From: Sediminicola luteus
GTDB lineage: Bacteria > Bacteroidota > Bacteroidia > Flavobacteriales > Flavobacteriaceae
DNA length: 64,000 nucleotides
Assembly: GCF_002514735.1 (NCBI RefSeq)
Contig: NZ_NBWU01000001.1
Coordinates: 62,001-126,000 of the forward strand
Direction: 5' to 3'
Position 1 is the stretch's first letter. Every line of letters starts with the position of its first letter. The position numbers and the translations under genes were made by a program. The notes below the pieces were generated by a model. It worked only from the letters and a program-made list of their open reading frames with translations, did no database searches and had not been told where the DNA came from. Below, piece after piece: positions 35,001 to 44,194 of the stretch.

Positions 35001-37028
35001 ATGTTTAGAACTTTGTATTTTCTGGGCATGGTTGTGGGCCTAACCCTAGGCTCTTGTTCGGATGCTACCCGTTTTAAGGTACCACTACAGGCCAAATTTA
35101 AGTCGGCGGAAGCCTATACCCAGGGGAATGTTTTGACCGTTACGACCGGGACCTTCGAAAGAACATGGGAATTGACCGAGAATGGTTTGGTAACACGCAC
35201 CTTAGCCTCGGATGGAGCTTTTGAAATTTTGGGGGATATCCCAGAAATGGTCGATTGGAAATTACCGGGTATCTTGAACCCTAACGCTCCCGGCCAATTG
35301 ATCTCGCTCTCGGCAAATGCAGCGAACGATCAAGATTTTACCAACGAACATCTAGAAATCTCGGCCGAGTTCGATTACCCTGAACAAGGCATACGACTTA
35401 AATATGTTATTTGGGCCTATCCGGATGCCCCGGGTCTGCGAACACAACTCTTTCTGAAGAAAAACAGTGATGATCTTCCCTTTACCGACCAAGAAGAAAA
35501 AGGTAGGGCCGAATACCTCCCCTTGGCCCATACCGACCAAACGCACCAATTGATCGGGTATTACAACGACACCCAACACAGAAACACCCACGCCAATGAG
35601 ATTTTAAAGGATAGTTTGCTTAATGGGCAATTTTATCAAGATTGGGCCAATATAGTGGTGCTGCGTCAAGAAAACAAAGGGGTAATGCTGGTACAGGAGT
35701 CCCATAAATGTGTTAACCAAGCTGGGATTTTTACCGGAGGATACCTTTTGGATTCCCTAGGGCTTTCCGCTACCGGATTGGGCATTGACCATGAACATAT
35801 CACCGAAAACTACCGCCCATTATGGGCCTATTGGACCATTGGTTTTCAAGGTGATACCACCGAGCTTCAAACCGCACTTAAACGTTTTGACCGGATGCGC
35901 TATCCCATAGATCCAAAGCGGGATATTTACATTATGGCCAACAACTGGGGCACTGGCAGCTCCGGGGAACAGAGTAAATTCGCTTCTAGGGAAGAAAACA
36001 TCCTAAAGGAAATCGAAAGCCAAAAAGACCTAGGTATCGATCTACAACAGGTAGATGACGGATGGCAGGGTCTAGACTATAATAATTGGGATTATGTGGC
36101 ATCGGCCTCTAATGCTACTTACGGTACTTATGATGTTTATCCGGAAGGGTGGAAAAACATCAAAAAAGCGGCAGCCACCTCCGGACTTCGATTGGGGCTC
36201 TGGGCCGCTTCACACATACCAGGCGAGGATCTATTGAAACATTTTAAATCTGGGGGCTTTACCTCATACAAATTAGATTTTGCCAATCTCAACACCTACG
36301 ACAAGTTCCACGATTTCGTCAATAAGGTCAGAACATTTATTTTGGCCACAGACCATAAAGTAAGGGTGAATTGGGACGTTACCGAGAACCCGGCCCGGAT
36401 CGGATACTTCTTCGGGCGGGAATATGGTAATATTTACCTAGAAAACCGAAAGCCTAAAACGCCCGAAAACGTCATCTACAAACCCTATTTGGTATTGCGA
36501 GATGCATGGCAAGTTGCCCGATATACCAATTTGAACAAGTTTCAAGTATCTATCCAAAACATTGAAATGGTAGACCGTAACGGAAGTGATGCCTACTTGC
36601 ACAACCATCCGTACAGTGTCGCCATTGCCTTAATGGGCTCCCCTATCTTTTTTCAGGAAACCCAATACTATTCACAAGAGGCCCGAGATCAAATCCGGCC
36701 CTTGATTACAGCCTACCGAAAACATCGCCATGCCATGTACCAAGGCTATGTTTTTCCTATCGGTGACACCCCTGATAATGCCTCTTGGACGGGTTTCCAG
36801 AACCATAATTTCAACTCCAACGATGGCTATCTTACCCTTTTTAGGGAGTTGAACAATCGGGATAATGAACATGCCGTACAACTCCATTTACTAAAGGGCA
36901 AACAAATTATACTGACCGACCTGATGACCCAAGAAACAGTTACTAAGCAGGTAGATACGAACGGTTGGATTCAGTTTAGCATGGATACACCTGCCGACTT
37001 TAGGTTTTATAAATATCGTACCCCATAA
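35001..37028 (+). CDS. GH36-like alpha-galactosidase lipoprotein
   Basis: A 675-residue protein starting at the ATG at 35001, which gives a lipoprotein signal (FLGMVVGLTLGSC); a longer frame from 34824 overlaps the sulfatase and is not coding-like. After an N-terminal beta-sandwich comes a TIM barrel with GH36 motifs: NNWGTGSSGEQSKFASREENIL, IDLQQVDDGWQG, LRLGLWAASHIPGEDL and the nucleophile-Asp segment GFTSYKLDFAN. The acid/base region is probably VNWDVTENPARIGY. Family members cleave alpha-galactosides; here the target may be an alpha-linked galactose in a sulfated algal galactan, inferred from the flanking sulfatases. Confidence 0.82.
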   Translation: MFRTLYFLGMVVGLTLGSCSDATRFKVPLQAKFKSAEAYTQGNVLTVTTGTFERTWELTENGLVTRTLASDGAFEILGDIPEMVDWKLPGILNPNAPGQLISLSANAANDQDFTNEHLEISAEFDYPEQGIRLKYVIWAYPDAPGLRTQLFLKKNSDDLPFTDQEEKGRAEYLPLAHTDQTHQLIGYYNDTQHRNTHANEILKDSLLNGQFYQDWANIVVLRQENKGVMLVQESHKCVNQAGIFTGGYLLDSLGLSATGLGIDHEHITENYRPLWAYWTIGFQGDTTELQTALKRFDRMRYPIDPKRDIYIMANNWGTGSSGEQSKFASREENILKEIESQKDLGIDLQQVDDGWQGLDYNNWDYVASASNATYGTYDVYPEGWKNIKKAAATSGLRLGLWAASHIPGEDLLKHFKSGGFTSYKLDFANLNTYDKFHDFVNKVRTFILATDHKVRVNWDVTENPARIGYFFGREYGNIYLENRKPKTPENVIYKPYLVLRDAWQVARYTNLNKFQVSIQNIEMVDRNGSDAYLHNHPYSVAIALMGSPIFFQETQYYSQEARDQIRPLITAYRKHRHAMYQGYVFPIGDTPDNASWTGFQNHNFNSNDGYLTLFRELNNRDNEHAVQLHLLKGKQIILTDLMTQETVTKQVDTNGWIQFSMDTPADFRFYKYRTP

Positions 37029-37178
37029 AAACAACGCCCGTTGTATGCAATAAACCGTTTGTAGCCCCAAACAGGTTGTTCAAGGAAAAAACCTCAAATC
37101 CAAGGGAGTTTTACTTACATTAAGAACTATTGGCCTTAACCTAAATTAACAACCTTTATCCCTACAAACCAACAAGCC

Positions 37179-38720
37179 ATGATTCGCGTATGGGTAATTT
37201 CTCTAATTTCGAACCTTAGTATTCGGAGGTCTCCTTTATTACTAATGCTTCTTTTATTGGGCTGCTTTTCCTGTAAAAAGAAACAAAACACTCCTCTCGA
37301 ATCACCTCCAAATGTACTACTCATCTGTATTGACGACCTTCGTAATGACCTAGGTATCTATGGAAATACCGTGGTAAAAAGCCCAAATATAGATGCACTG
37401 GCCGCTTCTGGGCATGTGTTCTTACACCATTATGTGCAATCGGCCATTTGTGGTCCGTCTCGCTCTTCTTTTCTTACGGGGCGAATCAGTCAGCAATGGG
37501 ATCCTTGGACCGATTATAGAGCAACCAACCTGGAACCTGAAACCCCCATTTCATTGCCCCATTTGTTCAAAAAAAATGGGTATCGAACCGTGGGTATCGG
37601 TAAAATAAGCCATGAGCCGGGTGGTGTACTCGATTCATTACAGACTAAAGCCCAAATACCTTTTAGTTGGGACAGCACCTACACCTCGGTTGGTCGTTGG
37701 AAAACCCCTTGGCGATCATTTTTCGCTTATGCCAATGGCGACGCACACAATAAGGTTATGGGTGTTGGCCTAAATACCCCCCACCTGCCCTATGAAGCTG
37801 GCGATGTAAACGAAATGGGCTATCCCGATGGACTAAATACCCAAGAAGCCATTAAACATTTGGAAAGGTTTAAAAAAACCGGGGAACCTTTTTTCTTGGC
37901 CCTAGGTTTCAACAAACCCCACTTACCCTTTAATGCCCCTAAAAAGTATTGGGACCTATACAATGCTGAGGAAATACCCTTAGCCTCGAACAATTTCGTA
38001 CCAAAAAACCTAAACAACCCTTACAGTATTAACCAAAGTCCTGAACTAACTACCCATTACCCATGGCCCGAAGGCCCCGGTAAAGTGGGCGAAGCCAGTG
38101 CCAGAAAACTAACCCATGGTTACTACGCCTGTATCAGTTATATCGATGCCCTAGTAGGCCAACTGACAGCCACCTTAGAACGACTTGAACTAGACGAAAA
38201 TACGGTCGTGGTACTTTGGTCCGATCATGGGTGGCAACTGGGGGAGCATACCATGTTCGGAAAAATGTCCAATTTCGAAGTGGCCACGGCAAGCCCATTG
38301 ATCATTCGATTACCCCAAGACAAAAAAGGAGGTAAAACACACACCCAGTTCGTAGAGTCCGTGGATGTCTACCCCACCCTCGCCAACATTTGCGAACTAC
38401 CCCTCAACACCGATTTAGATGGCCAGAGTTTAACCCCGATCATACACAACAACGCCCCCGGTAAAGGGTATGCCCGAAGTTTTTATTATCGCAAGGGCGC
38501 CTTGGGTAAAAGTCTGCGTACCCCAAGACACCGTTTTGTACGTTGGGCCAACGATCAAGATAGCACCTTGGCATTGGAGCTATATGACCATAAGTTAGAC
38601 CCGAATGAGAATAACAATATCGCTTTGGAACACCCCCATCTAACCGATTCGCTAAGCCGCTGGGTCGGAAATCTTAAATATCTCGACCCCGATGCCCCCT
38701 TTCGTTACGGGTGGGAATAG
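37179..38720 (+). CDS. Iduronate-2-sulfatase-like formylglycine sulfatase
   Basis: A 513-residue lipoprotein (LLLLGCFSC) of the type I sulfatase family, closest in pattern to iduronate-2-sulfatase-like S1_7 members: VLLICIDDLRNDLGIYG with two metal Asp residues (52-53), the formylglycine cysteine Cys91 in CGPSRSSFLTGR, WDYRA-like DYRATN, HFFLALGFNKPHLPFNAPKKYWDLY and VVLWSDHGWQLGEH (metal ligands). It follows the GH36-like gene by 150 bp on the same strand, and two different sulfatases flanking one glycosidase suggest stepwise degradation of a multiply sulfated oligosaccharide. Confidence 0.92.
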   Translation: MIRVWVISLISNLSIRRSPLLLMLLLLGCFSCKKKQNTPLESPPNVLLICIDDLRNDLGIYGNTVVKSPNIDALAASGHVFLHHYVQSAICGPSRSSFLTGRISQQWDPWTDYRATNLEPETPISLPHLFKKNGYRTVGIGKISHEPGGVLDSLQTKAQIPFSWDSTYTSVGRWKTPWRSFFAYANGDAHNKVMGVGLNTPHLPYEAGDVNEMGYPDGLNTQEAIKHLERFKKTGEPFFLALGFNKPHLPFNAPKKYWDLYNAEEIPLASNNFVPKNLNNPYSINQSPELTTHYPWPEGPGKVGEASARKLTHGYYACISYIDALVGQLTATLERLELDENTVVVLWSDHGWQLGEHTMFGKMSNFEVATASPLIIRLPQDKKGGKTHTQFVESVDVYPTLANICELPLNTDLDGQSLTPIIHNNAPGKGYARSFYYRKGALGKSLRTPRHRFVRWANDQDSTLALELYDHKLDPNENNNIALEHPHLTDSLSRWVGNLKYLDPDAPFRYGWE

Positions 38721-38744
38721 CAATATGTATTAAATCGAAACGAA

Positions 38745-39902
38745 CTACTCTTCCACCCGTAGGACTTCTTTTGCCGGCAGGTTAGGATATTTTTGATGTG
38801 GTTCTTGCTGGTACCAAAAGGCCACCGAAGATACATCGTCTTCCAACGGAAAATAATTGCCATCATCGTCCCAGCCCAACACTTGTACGGTAACCCTTAG
38901 ATCGGACTGAAAACGGACCGGGTCATAAATATGCCATCTATATTGTCCGAATCGCCCATGGGCATCGCCATTGTGCATGGTTTTGTAGAATCCGGCATAC
39001 GGGGTACTGTAATCTGTATATTCCTGTTTATTTCCTTCTTTATCAAAGGACGCATAACCCCAAGACCCCAAAAAGTAATCTTCTTCCCCCGTCGTATTTA
39101 TGGTGGGGTATTTTTCGTCGCCATCGATAAAGAATTTTACCTCGCCTTCGCCCCACCACCGGTCGCTATAGGTACCCCGAGATAGAAATGTGCCAACATA
39201 TTGGCCCTTGCCCTTTACACCATCCAAAATGATATATTCTTTTTGAAAGGGTACTTTTTTCAACCTTCTAAATTGGGCATGGAAATAAGCCGCCTCTTTG
39301 GGTACTTCGGTCAGGGTATAATTTACCTGATAGAACAATCGGGTACGTGTATCGGCTTTGTTCTCAAGGGTTATCTTAAATTTTTTTCGAAAGGGCATTT
39401 GCCAAAAGCTATTAAAACCGTTTAAAGGATTAACACTGACCGGCAAAGAGTTTATGGCCACTTGATTTTTATGATCCCAGGCATTACAGAAAAAATCGCC
39501 CAAAGGTACCTCTACCGAAGGTTCGGTCTCATCGTCCCAATAAAATCGAAGTATCCGTAGTCGGTCGTTCCCATCCCGGGCCGGGGTAAGCCAGATATGA
39601 TTAATGATCCCTGGTCCCTCTGCTTCAGCCAACACCCGAGTTTCCCCAGGTTGGATAAACAGATATGGATTCGTTTTCCATCCGTATTTTTTGGAGGCCC
39701 TTGTTGCATTCCCTTCCTCGGGACTCAACATGCCCCCTTTTCCTTTTTCCCCACTTAAATTCTCCGGACTTATGGAACGCGATTCACCGTCTGACAATAG
39801 GTAAAGGTTATTTACCCCCGGTACCGCCATAGGTACATGATACGTTTTACACGCACTAAAGATTACTATTACCAAAAGGGATGGCAGCCATTTTCCTTTC
39901 AT
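38745..39902 (-). CDS. GH172 (DUF2961) family lipoprotein
   Basis: A 385-residue lipoprotein (lipobox VIFSAC) of DUF2961, now CAZy GH172. Marks are NHIWLTPARDGNDRLRILRFYWDDETEPSVEVPLGDFF, NGFNSFWQMPFRKKFKITLEN, and GEGEVKFFIDGDEKYPTINTTGEEDYFLGSWGY, where the acidic residues of the active centre lie. GH172 includes fructofuranosidases and D-arabinofuranosidases; the substrate here is unknown. It converges on the sulfatase gene (24 bp gap). Confidence 0.88.
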   Translation of the reverse strand: MKGKWLPSLLVIVIFSACKTYHVPMAVPGVNNLYLLSDGESRSISPENLSGEKGKGGMLSPEEGNATRASKKYGWKTNPYLFIQPGETRVLAEAEGPGIINHIWLTPARDGNDRLRILRFYWDDETEPSVEVPLGDFFCNAWDHKNQVAINSLPVSVNPLNGFNSFWQMPFRKKFKITLENKADTRTRLFYQVNYTLTEVPKEAAYFHAQFRRLKKVPFQKEYIILDGVKGKGQYVGTFLSRGTYSDRWWGEGEVKFFIDGDEKYPTINTTGEEDYFLGSWGYASFDKEGNKQEYTDYSTPYAGFYKTMHNGDAHGRFGQYRWHIYDPVRFQSDLRVTVQVLGWDDDGNYFPLEDDVSSVAFWYQQEPHQKYPNLPAKEVLRVEE

Positions 39903-40122
39903 TTCACAAGGTTTTTATAGGTTTATACTTTTTAAAGAATCCGATGGGCACCCCATATCGAACTCCCTTCAACTTATATACTTCACACTCCCTAAAAAGT
40001 CCCAACAAGATTGGCTATTATTTTTTCGCGCTTTTAAAAATAGGGTTCCTATGTATCCTACATTTTCCAAACCTCAGGTGTTAACCTTTTTGTTGAAATG
40101 GCATTAAGGCAAAAAATATATC

Positions 40123-40788
40123 ATGAAAACAGTTCAGAACCTTTTGTTGATTGGCACGGTCATTTTACTTTTAACTTCTTGCTCTAAAGATGATGATGGC
40201 CCCAAATTCGAAGCACCGGAGTTCAGCTATAGCGAAACCACGGTCCCTATTCTATTTTCTACTTCCGGAAGCTTAAGTGCCCCGAACGTTAATTGGAACA
40301 ATGCCCCCGGTGCCTTTAGCATTAGTCCTTCAATAATCGGACTTAGCATTAATGCCCAAACCGGCACCCTGAGTTGGGATAGAAGCCTACCTCCGGGAAC
40401 CCACCAAATCGTAGTTACAGCCACCAACCAGGCCGGAAGCCAAGACCAACAAATTAGCCTAGAGAATCCATTCCATGGTATTTTCACCGGAAGCTATGTA
40501 GGTAGTTCGGGCAATACTTGGTTTTATGAACTCGAATTCGATGCTAATGGAGGTATGCTTACCCGCGAAGACGATGAAAACGACCCTACTTTGGGCACGG
40601 GCACCTATACCCTTAGCCAAAATACCATTTTGGCCAACTATACCTACGATGTAGGCGGTAGTGAATACTCCCTAAAACTAGATCTAAACCAAACCACCAA
40701 TATGGCAGAGCTTGACGGGGCTTGGTACTACAACTTCGATGCCGAGGAAAGTGAATTAGGTGGTACGGTATTGGTTACTATGGAATAA
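40123..40788 (+). CDS. Hypothetical lipoprotein with Ig-like putative domain
   Basis: A 221-residue lipoprotein (LLLTSCSKDDDG). Residues about 35-110 resemble a cadherin/Ig-like putative binding module (SPSIIGLSINAQTGTLSWDRSLPPGTHQIVVTATNQAGS, a He_PIG-like pattern). The C-terminal ~100 residues (FTGSYVGSSGNTWFYELEFDANGG) look like a beta-rich lipocalin-like domain found in many Bacteroidota lipoproteins. No enzyme motif is seen. It is 52 bp before the next gene but that gene is unrelated in appearance. Confidence 0.6.
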   Translation: MKTVQNLLLIGTVILLLTSCSKDDDGPKFEAPEFSYSETTVPILFSTSGSLSAPNVNWNNAPGAFSISPSIIGLSINAQTGTLSWDRSLPPGTHQIVVTATNQAGSQDQQISLENPFHGIFTGSYVGSSGNTWFYELEFDANGGMLTREDDENDPTLGTGTYTLSQNTILANYTYDVGGSEYSLKLDLNQTTNMAELDGAWYYNFDAEESELGGTVLVTME

Positions 40789-40840
40789 AACCGAAGGAAG
40801 CGGGGAATTGCTATATTTGATAGAACTTTTCTCCTAAACT

Positions 40841-41926
40841 GTGGAAACCGACTTACTCGCCTTTTACGGATGGTGGCAATTTGCCGTTTGTACCTTTGCC
40901 TTCGTCTCTTTAATGGCCATTTGGTGGCATATCGGTAAAAAGCAACAAGATTTGGGACAGGTATGGTTGGCCCTATCGTTATTGGCCTGGGGTTTTTCCG
41001 GTTTGATCGAAGTTTTTTTTGCCTACGGAATTTTTAAAGGAGACCTATACCTTGACGGATGGCGCAGTATCTTCTCGCTGTTTAACAGCCTGTTCATTTT
41101 ACTGGCCCTACCTTGGTTCCGATATTTACCCAAGCCCTTGTTACCATTAATTAAAGGCGGACATTGGGGCTATATCATTGGTATTCCCTTTTTATTTTGC
41201 CTAGGCCCCACCTTACATAAACTTATAGCCGGACGAGCCTATGGCCCCATACACGAACCCGATGTCTACTATGCCTTTTTTACCTTGATATTTTTGGCCG
41301 GGGTGCTTTGGGAGTCTTTCGCCCGACGTAGGCTTAAAATGCTATCGTACCTGTCGTTGGTCTGTATCTTGATCATTTTGGTGGCCCAATTGCTAAAATT
41401 GGGCAGCTCTGCAACCAACTTGCTTTTATTCTCAGCCATATTCAAGACCAGCCTGATCATGCTCTTTTTTGCCTTGGCCCTTAGCTGGGTAAAGGAATTG
41501 GCCGAAAACTTGATTCCCAAATCCGAAAATCTGAGCCTGACCTTTTTCCAAGAAAAAAACGATAGTGGTAAAAACCTAGCTTGGATCAGTTTGGGCGGAT
41601 TTCCGGGAACGGCTTCACGGAAGATACTGTTAACCCCTTCGCTATACCAGTTGCTGTTGCTTTTTGCCAAACGCAAAAAATCAGACGTCGAAAACTGGTT
41701 AGAGATACGTCCGAAAAACTTCGATAGCAACGGGCGGGAATATGATATCAATGATCATAATCAGGTAAAACGTTTGATCGTTTCCCTGCTCGATGGGCTT
41801 TATGGGAAAGGCAATTGGAGCAAAGAACAGCATTTAGTACCCCTGAAAAACGTATTGTTCGAAATGTCGGAAAGCCGGGACAGGAAAATCCGACTAGCCA
41901 TCCCAAAACAAAACATCTTCCTATAA
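40841..41926 (+). CDS. Unrecognised 7-helix membrane protein with C-terminal soluble domain
   Basis: A 361-residue protein starting at a GTG (40841), the only start that includes the first helix. About seven hydrophobic segments fill residues 8-225, followed by a soluble domain of ~130 residues with an RILLTPSLYQLLLLFAKRKKSDVENWLEI helix pair and a conserved-looking basic C-terminus. The layout parallels the 7TM-AraC regulators, but no AraC signature is visible and the soluble domain could be another winged-helix type. I do not recognise the family; no partner gene is obvious. Confidence 0.6.
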   Translation: METDLLAFYGWWQFAVCTFAFVSLMAIWWHIGKKQQDLGQVWLALSLLAWGFSGLIEVFFAYGIFKGDLYLDGWRSIFSLFNSLFILLALPWFRYLPKPLLPLIKGGHWGYIIGIPFLFCLGPTLHKLIAGRAYGPIHEPDVYYAFFTLIFLAGVLWESFARRRLKMLSYLSLVCILIILVAQLLKLGSSATNLLLFSAIFKTSLIMLFFALALSWVKELAENLIPKSENLSLTFFQEKNDSGKNLAWISLGGFPGTASRKILLTPSLYQLLLLFAKRKKSDVENWLEIRPKNFDSNGREYDINDHNQVKRLIVSLLDGLYGKGNWSKEQHLVPLKNVLFEMSESRDRKIRLAIPKQNIFL

Positions 41927-42047
41927 AACAACAACTTAACCCGTGCCACGTCGGTAAAACAGCTACCGACATCTTGTAATTCTTTCAGACATTTTATCGC
42001 ATTCCAAACCGGTTTACCCAAATTCGGCCCAAACCAAAACTTGGGAT

Positions 42048-43586
42048 ATGAAATCCATAAAAACCTTAGCACTTGTCTTACTACCCCAACTCACTTTCTC
42101 AAAAGGTCTCGACGAAAAAATCAATGATGCCTTTATGCCCTTTGCGGTTTGGTGGGAAAATTTCATTTTAGGCACCATCACCCTTTTTGGGGCCCAAATT
42201 CCTATCGTATTGATTCTGCTTTTGGGCGGAGCCCTTTTCTTTACCCTATACTTTAAAGGCATTAATTTCAGGCATTTCGGTACGGCCCTTAAAGTGGTCC
42301 GTGGCAAATATGATGCCTTGGAAAAATCGGAAGATGATACCGACGACGGAGAGGTAAACCATTTTCAGGCTTTGGCCACGGCCGTATCGGGTACTGTGGG
42401 GCTTGGTAATATCTCCATGGTGGCCGTAGCCATTTCTATTGGGGGGCCCGGGGCTACCTTTTGGATGATCTTGGCCGGGCTATTGGGCATGTCTACCAAA
42501 TTCGTTGAATGTACCTTGGGGGTCGCCTACCGTGATGTAGACGCAGAAGGAAAGGTTTTCGGAGGGCCTATGTATTACCTCAGCCGAGGCTTACAAGAAA
42601 GAGGACTACCCAAATTGGGCAAATTACTGGCGGGTATTTTTGCCATGCTTTGCGTGGGTGCTTCCTTTGGGGGCGGTAATGCCTTTCAAACCAATCAGGC
42701 CGCGGCCCAATTAATGCAGCAATTGGGTTTTGAACACCACGCCTCGGGTAGTTTGATCGGCTTGGTGTTCGCCCTATTGGTAGGTATTGTTATCATCGGT
42801 GGCATTCGACGCATTGCCAAGGTCACCGAAAAAGTGGTGCCCTTTATGGCCGTATTATATGTTGCCGCGGCCTTATTTATATTGTTCTCCAATGCCGCCC
42901 TTATCGACGATGCTTTCGCCCTGATCTTTAGCGAGGCCTTTAGTCCAAGGGCCACCATAACTGGGGGTGCCGCCGGGGTTATTATCCAAGGCTTCCGGCG
43001 TGCGGCCTTCTCCAATGAGGCCGGGGCAGGCTCGGCCGCCATCGCCCATTCGGCCGTAAAGACACGCTATGCCGCCTCCGAAGGTTTGGTCGGTCTTTTG
43101 GAACCCTTTATTGACACGGTGCTAATCTGTACCATGACCGCCTTGGTCTTGGTTATCTTTAATATAGAGGGGGCCTTTACCTATGGTGATGTTATAAACG
43201 GTCAGGCCCTTATGGCCGACGGTAGTCGACTCGGTGGTATCAACCTTACTTCCATGGCCTTTGAAAGTGCCATTCCCGGGGCATCTTACGCCTTGGTCGT
43301 TGCCGTGGTGTTGTTCGCCTTTTCCACTATTCTTTCTTGGTCTTACTACGGCCTCCAGGCCTGGAAGTATCTGTTTGGTAGAAGTAAGTGGAGCGATCTG
43401 ATCTATAAGTTCATTTTCCTCTGCTTCACCGTACTTGGGGCGGCCATAACCCTCGATGCCGTTATCAAATTCTCCGATGCCATGATACTCGCCCTGGTAT
43501 TTCCGAATATGATCGGGTTATTATTGTTATTCCCCCGGGTGCGACAAGAACTGGTCACCTATCTATCCCTCATTCGAAAAAAATAA
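42048..43586 (+). CDS. Alanine/glycine:cation symporter (AGCS family)
   Basis: A 512-residue inner-membrane transporter importing alanine or glycine with Na+. AGCS signatures are FQALATAVSGTVGLGNISMVAVAISIGGPGATFWMILAGLLGMSTKFVECTLGV, GGPMYYLSRGL, and RAAFSNEAGAGSAAIAHSA. About eleven hydrophobic segments are present. The N-terminal ~45 residues before the first core helix are longer than in many members and begin with a signal-like stretch. It is transcribed alone; the sequence before it (41927-42047) shows no clear promoter. Confidence 0.93.
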   Translation: MKSIKTLALVLLPQLTFSKGLDEKINDAFMPFAVWWENFILGTITLFGAQIPIVLILLLGGALFFTLYFKGINFRHFGTALKVVRGKYDALEKSEDDTDDGEVNHFQALATAVSGTVGLGNISMVAVAISIGGPGATFWMILAGLLGMSTKFVECTLGVAYRDVDAEGKVFGGPMYYLSRGLQERGLPKLGKLLAGIFAMLCVGASFGGGNAFQTNQAAAQLMQQLGFEHHASGSLIGLVFALLVGIVIIGGIRRIAKVTEKVVPFMAVLYVAAALFILFSNAALIDDAFALIFSEAFSPRATITGGAAGVIIQGFRRAAFSNEAGAGSAAIAHSAVKTRYAASEGLVGLLEPFIDTVLICTMTALVLVIFNIEGAFTYGDVINGQALMADGSRLGGINLTSMAFESAIPGASYALVVAVVLFAFSTILSWSYYGLQAWKYLFGRSKWSDLIYKFIFLCFTVLGAAITLDAVIKFSDAMILALVFPNMIGLLLLFPRVRQELVTYLSLIRKK

Positions 43587-43631
43587 GTGAAAGATTGGAT
43601 CTAGGAGTGCTTTCTTAACTCCTTCTTAAAT

Positions 43632-43645
43632 AAATACCGGTATTT
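43632..43645. promoter_or_regulatory. Perfect 14-bp palindrome upstream of iorAB
   Basis: AAATACCGGTATTT is self-complementary and sits 70 bp before the iorA ATG, followed by an A-rich tract. It could be an operator for a dimeric regulator. It also lies 46 bases after the symporter stop, but without a T-tail it is a poor terminator. Confidence 0.4.
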
Positions 43646-43714
43646 GTTAAAAAAATAAGGATCCTTGCATTTTTACGTACCTTAAGGGCACAACGAACGC
43701 AACTTAACACCACA

Positions 43715-44176
43715 ATGCCTGTATTCAACTTTACCCTCAACAAGAAAAAAACAAGTTTGGAGGCCGAAGGGGACACTCCCCTGCTCTGGGCCCTAAGAGA
43801 CGAACTGGATTTGGTAGGAACCAAGTTCGGTTGTGGCGTCGGTCAATGTGGCGCCTGTACCGTACATATAAACGGTACGGCCACACGAAGCTGCTTAACT
43901 CCGCTTTCTGCCATAGATGGCATGGAGATAACCACCATTGAAGGGCTTTCGGAAGACGGTACCCACCCCGTACAGGAAGCCTGGGCCGAACTCGATGTAC
44001 CCCAATGCGGCTATTGCCAGGCCGGACAGATTATGACCGCTTCGGCATTTTTAAAAGAGAACCCGAACCCCAGTGGGGAAGAGATCCGCGAAGCCATGCA
44101 CGGTAATATATGCCGTTGTGCCTCCTATAACCGAATTGAAAAAGCCGTCGCCCTGGCCGCTACCAAAAATGCCTAA
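43715..44176 (+). CDS. iorA: 2Fe-2S subunit of molybdenum hydroxylase (IorA-type)
   Basis: A 153-residue iron-sulfur subunit of the xanthine oxidase family. The plant-type cluster motif is FGCGVGQCGACTVHINGTATRSC and the second, hydroxylase-specific cluster is CGYCQAGQIMTASAFL ... MHGNICRCASYNRI. It carries electrons from the molybdopterin subunit encoded 18 bp downstream. No FAD subunit gene is near, so, as in isoquinoline 1-oxidoreductase, electrons probably pass to a cytochrome or quinone. Confidence 0.92.
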   Translation: MPVFNFTLNKKKTSLEAEGDTPLLWALRDELDLVGTKFGCGVGQCGACTVHINGTATRSCLTPLSAIDGMEITTIEGLSEDGTHPVQEAWAELDVPQCGYCQAGQIMTASAFLKENPNPSGEEIREAMHGNICRCASYNRIEKAVALAATKNA

Positions 44177-44194
44177 CCCCTAACGGAACCCATC

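Noticed and set aside
34824-37028. Longer start of the GH36-like gene
   Set aside because: The extra 59 residues lie in the sulfatase gene and hide the lipoprotein signal, which begins at 35001.
41269-41751. 160-codon frame antisense to the 7-helix protein
   Set aside because: Shadow frame; the sense strand has clear membrane segments and a good start.
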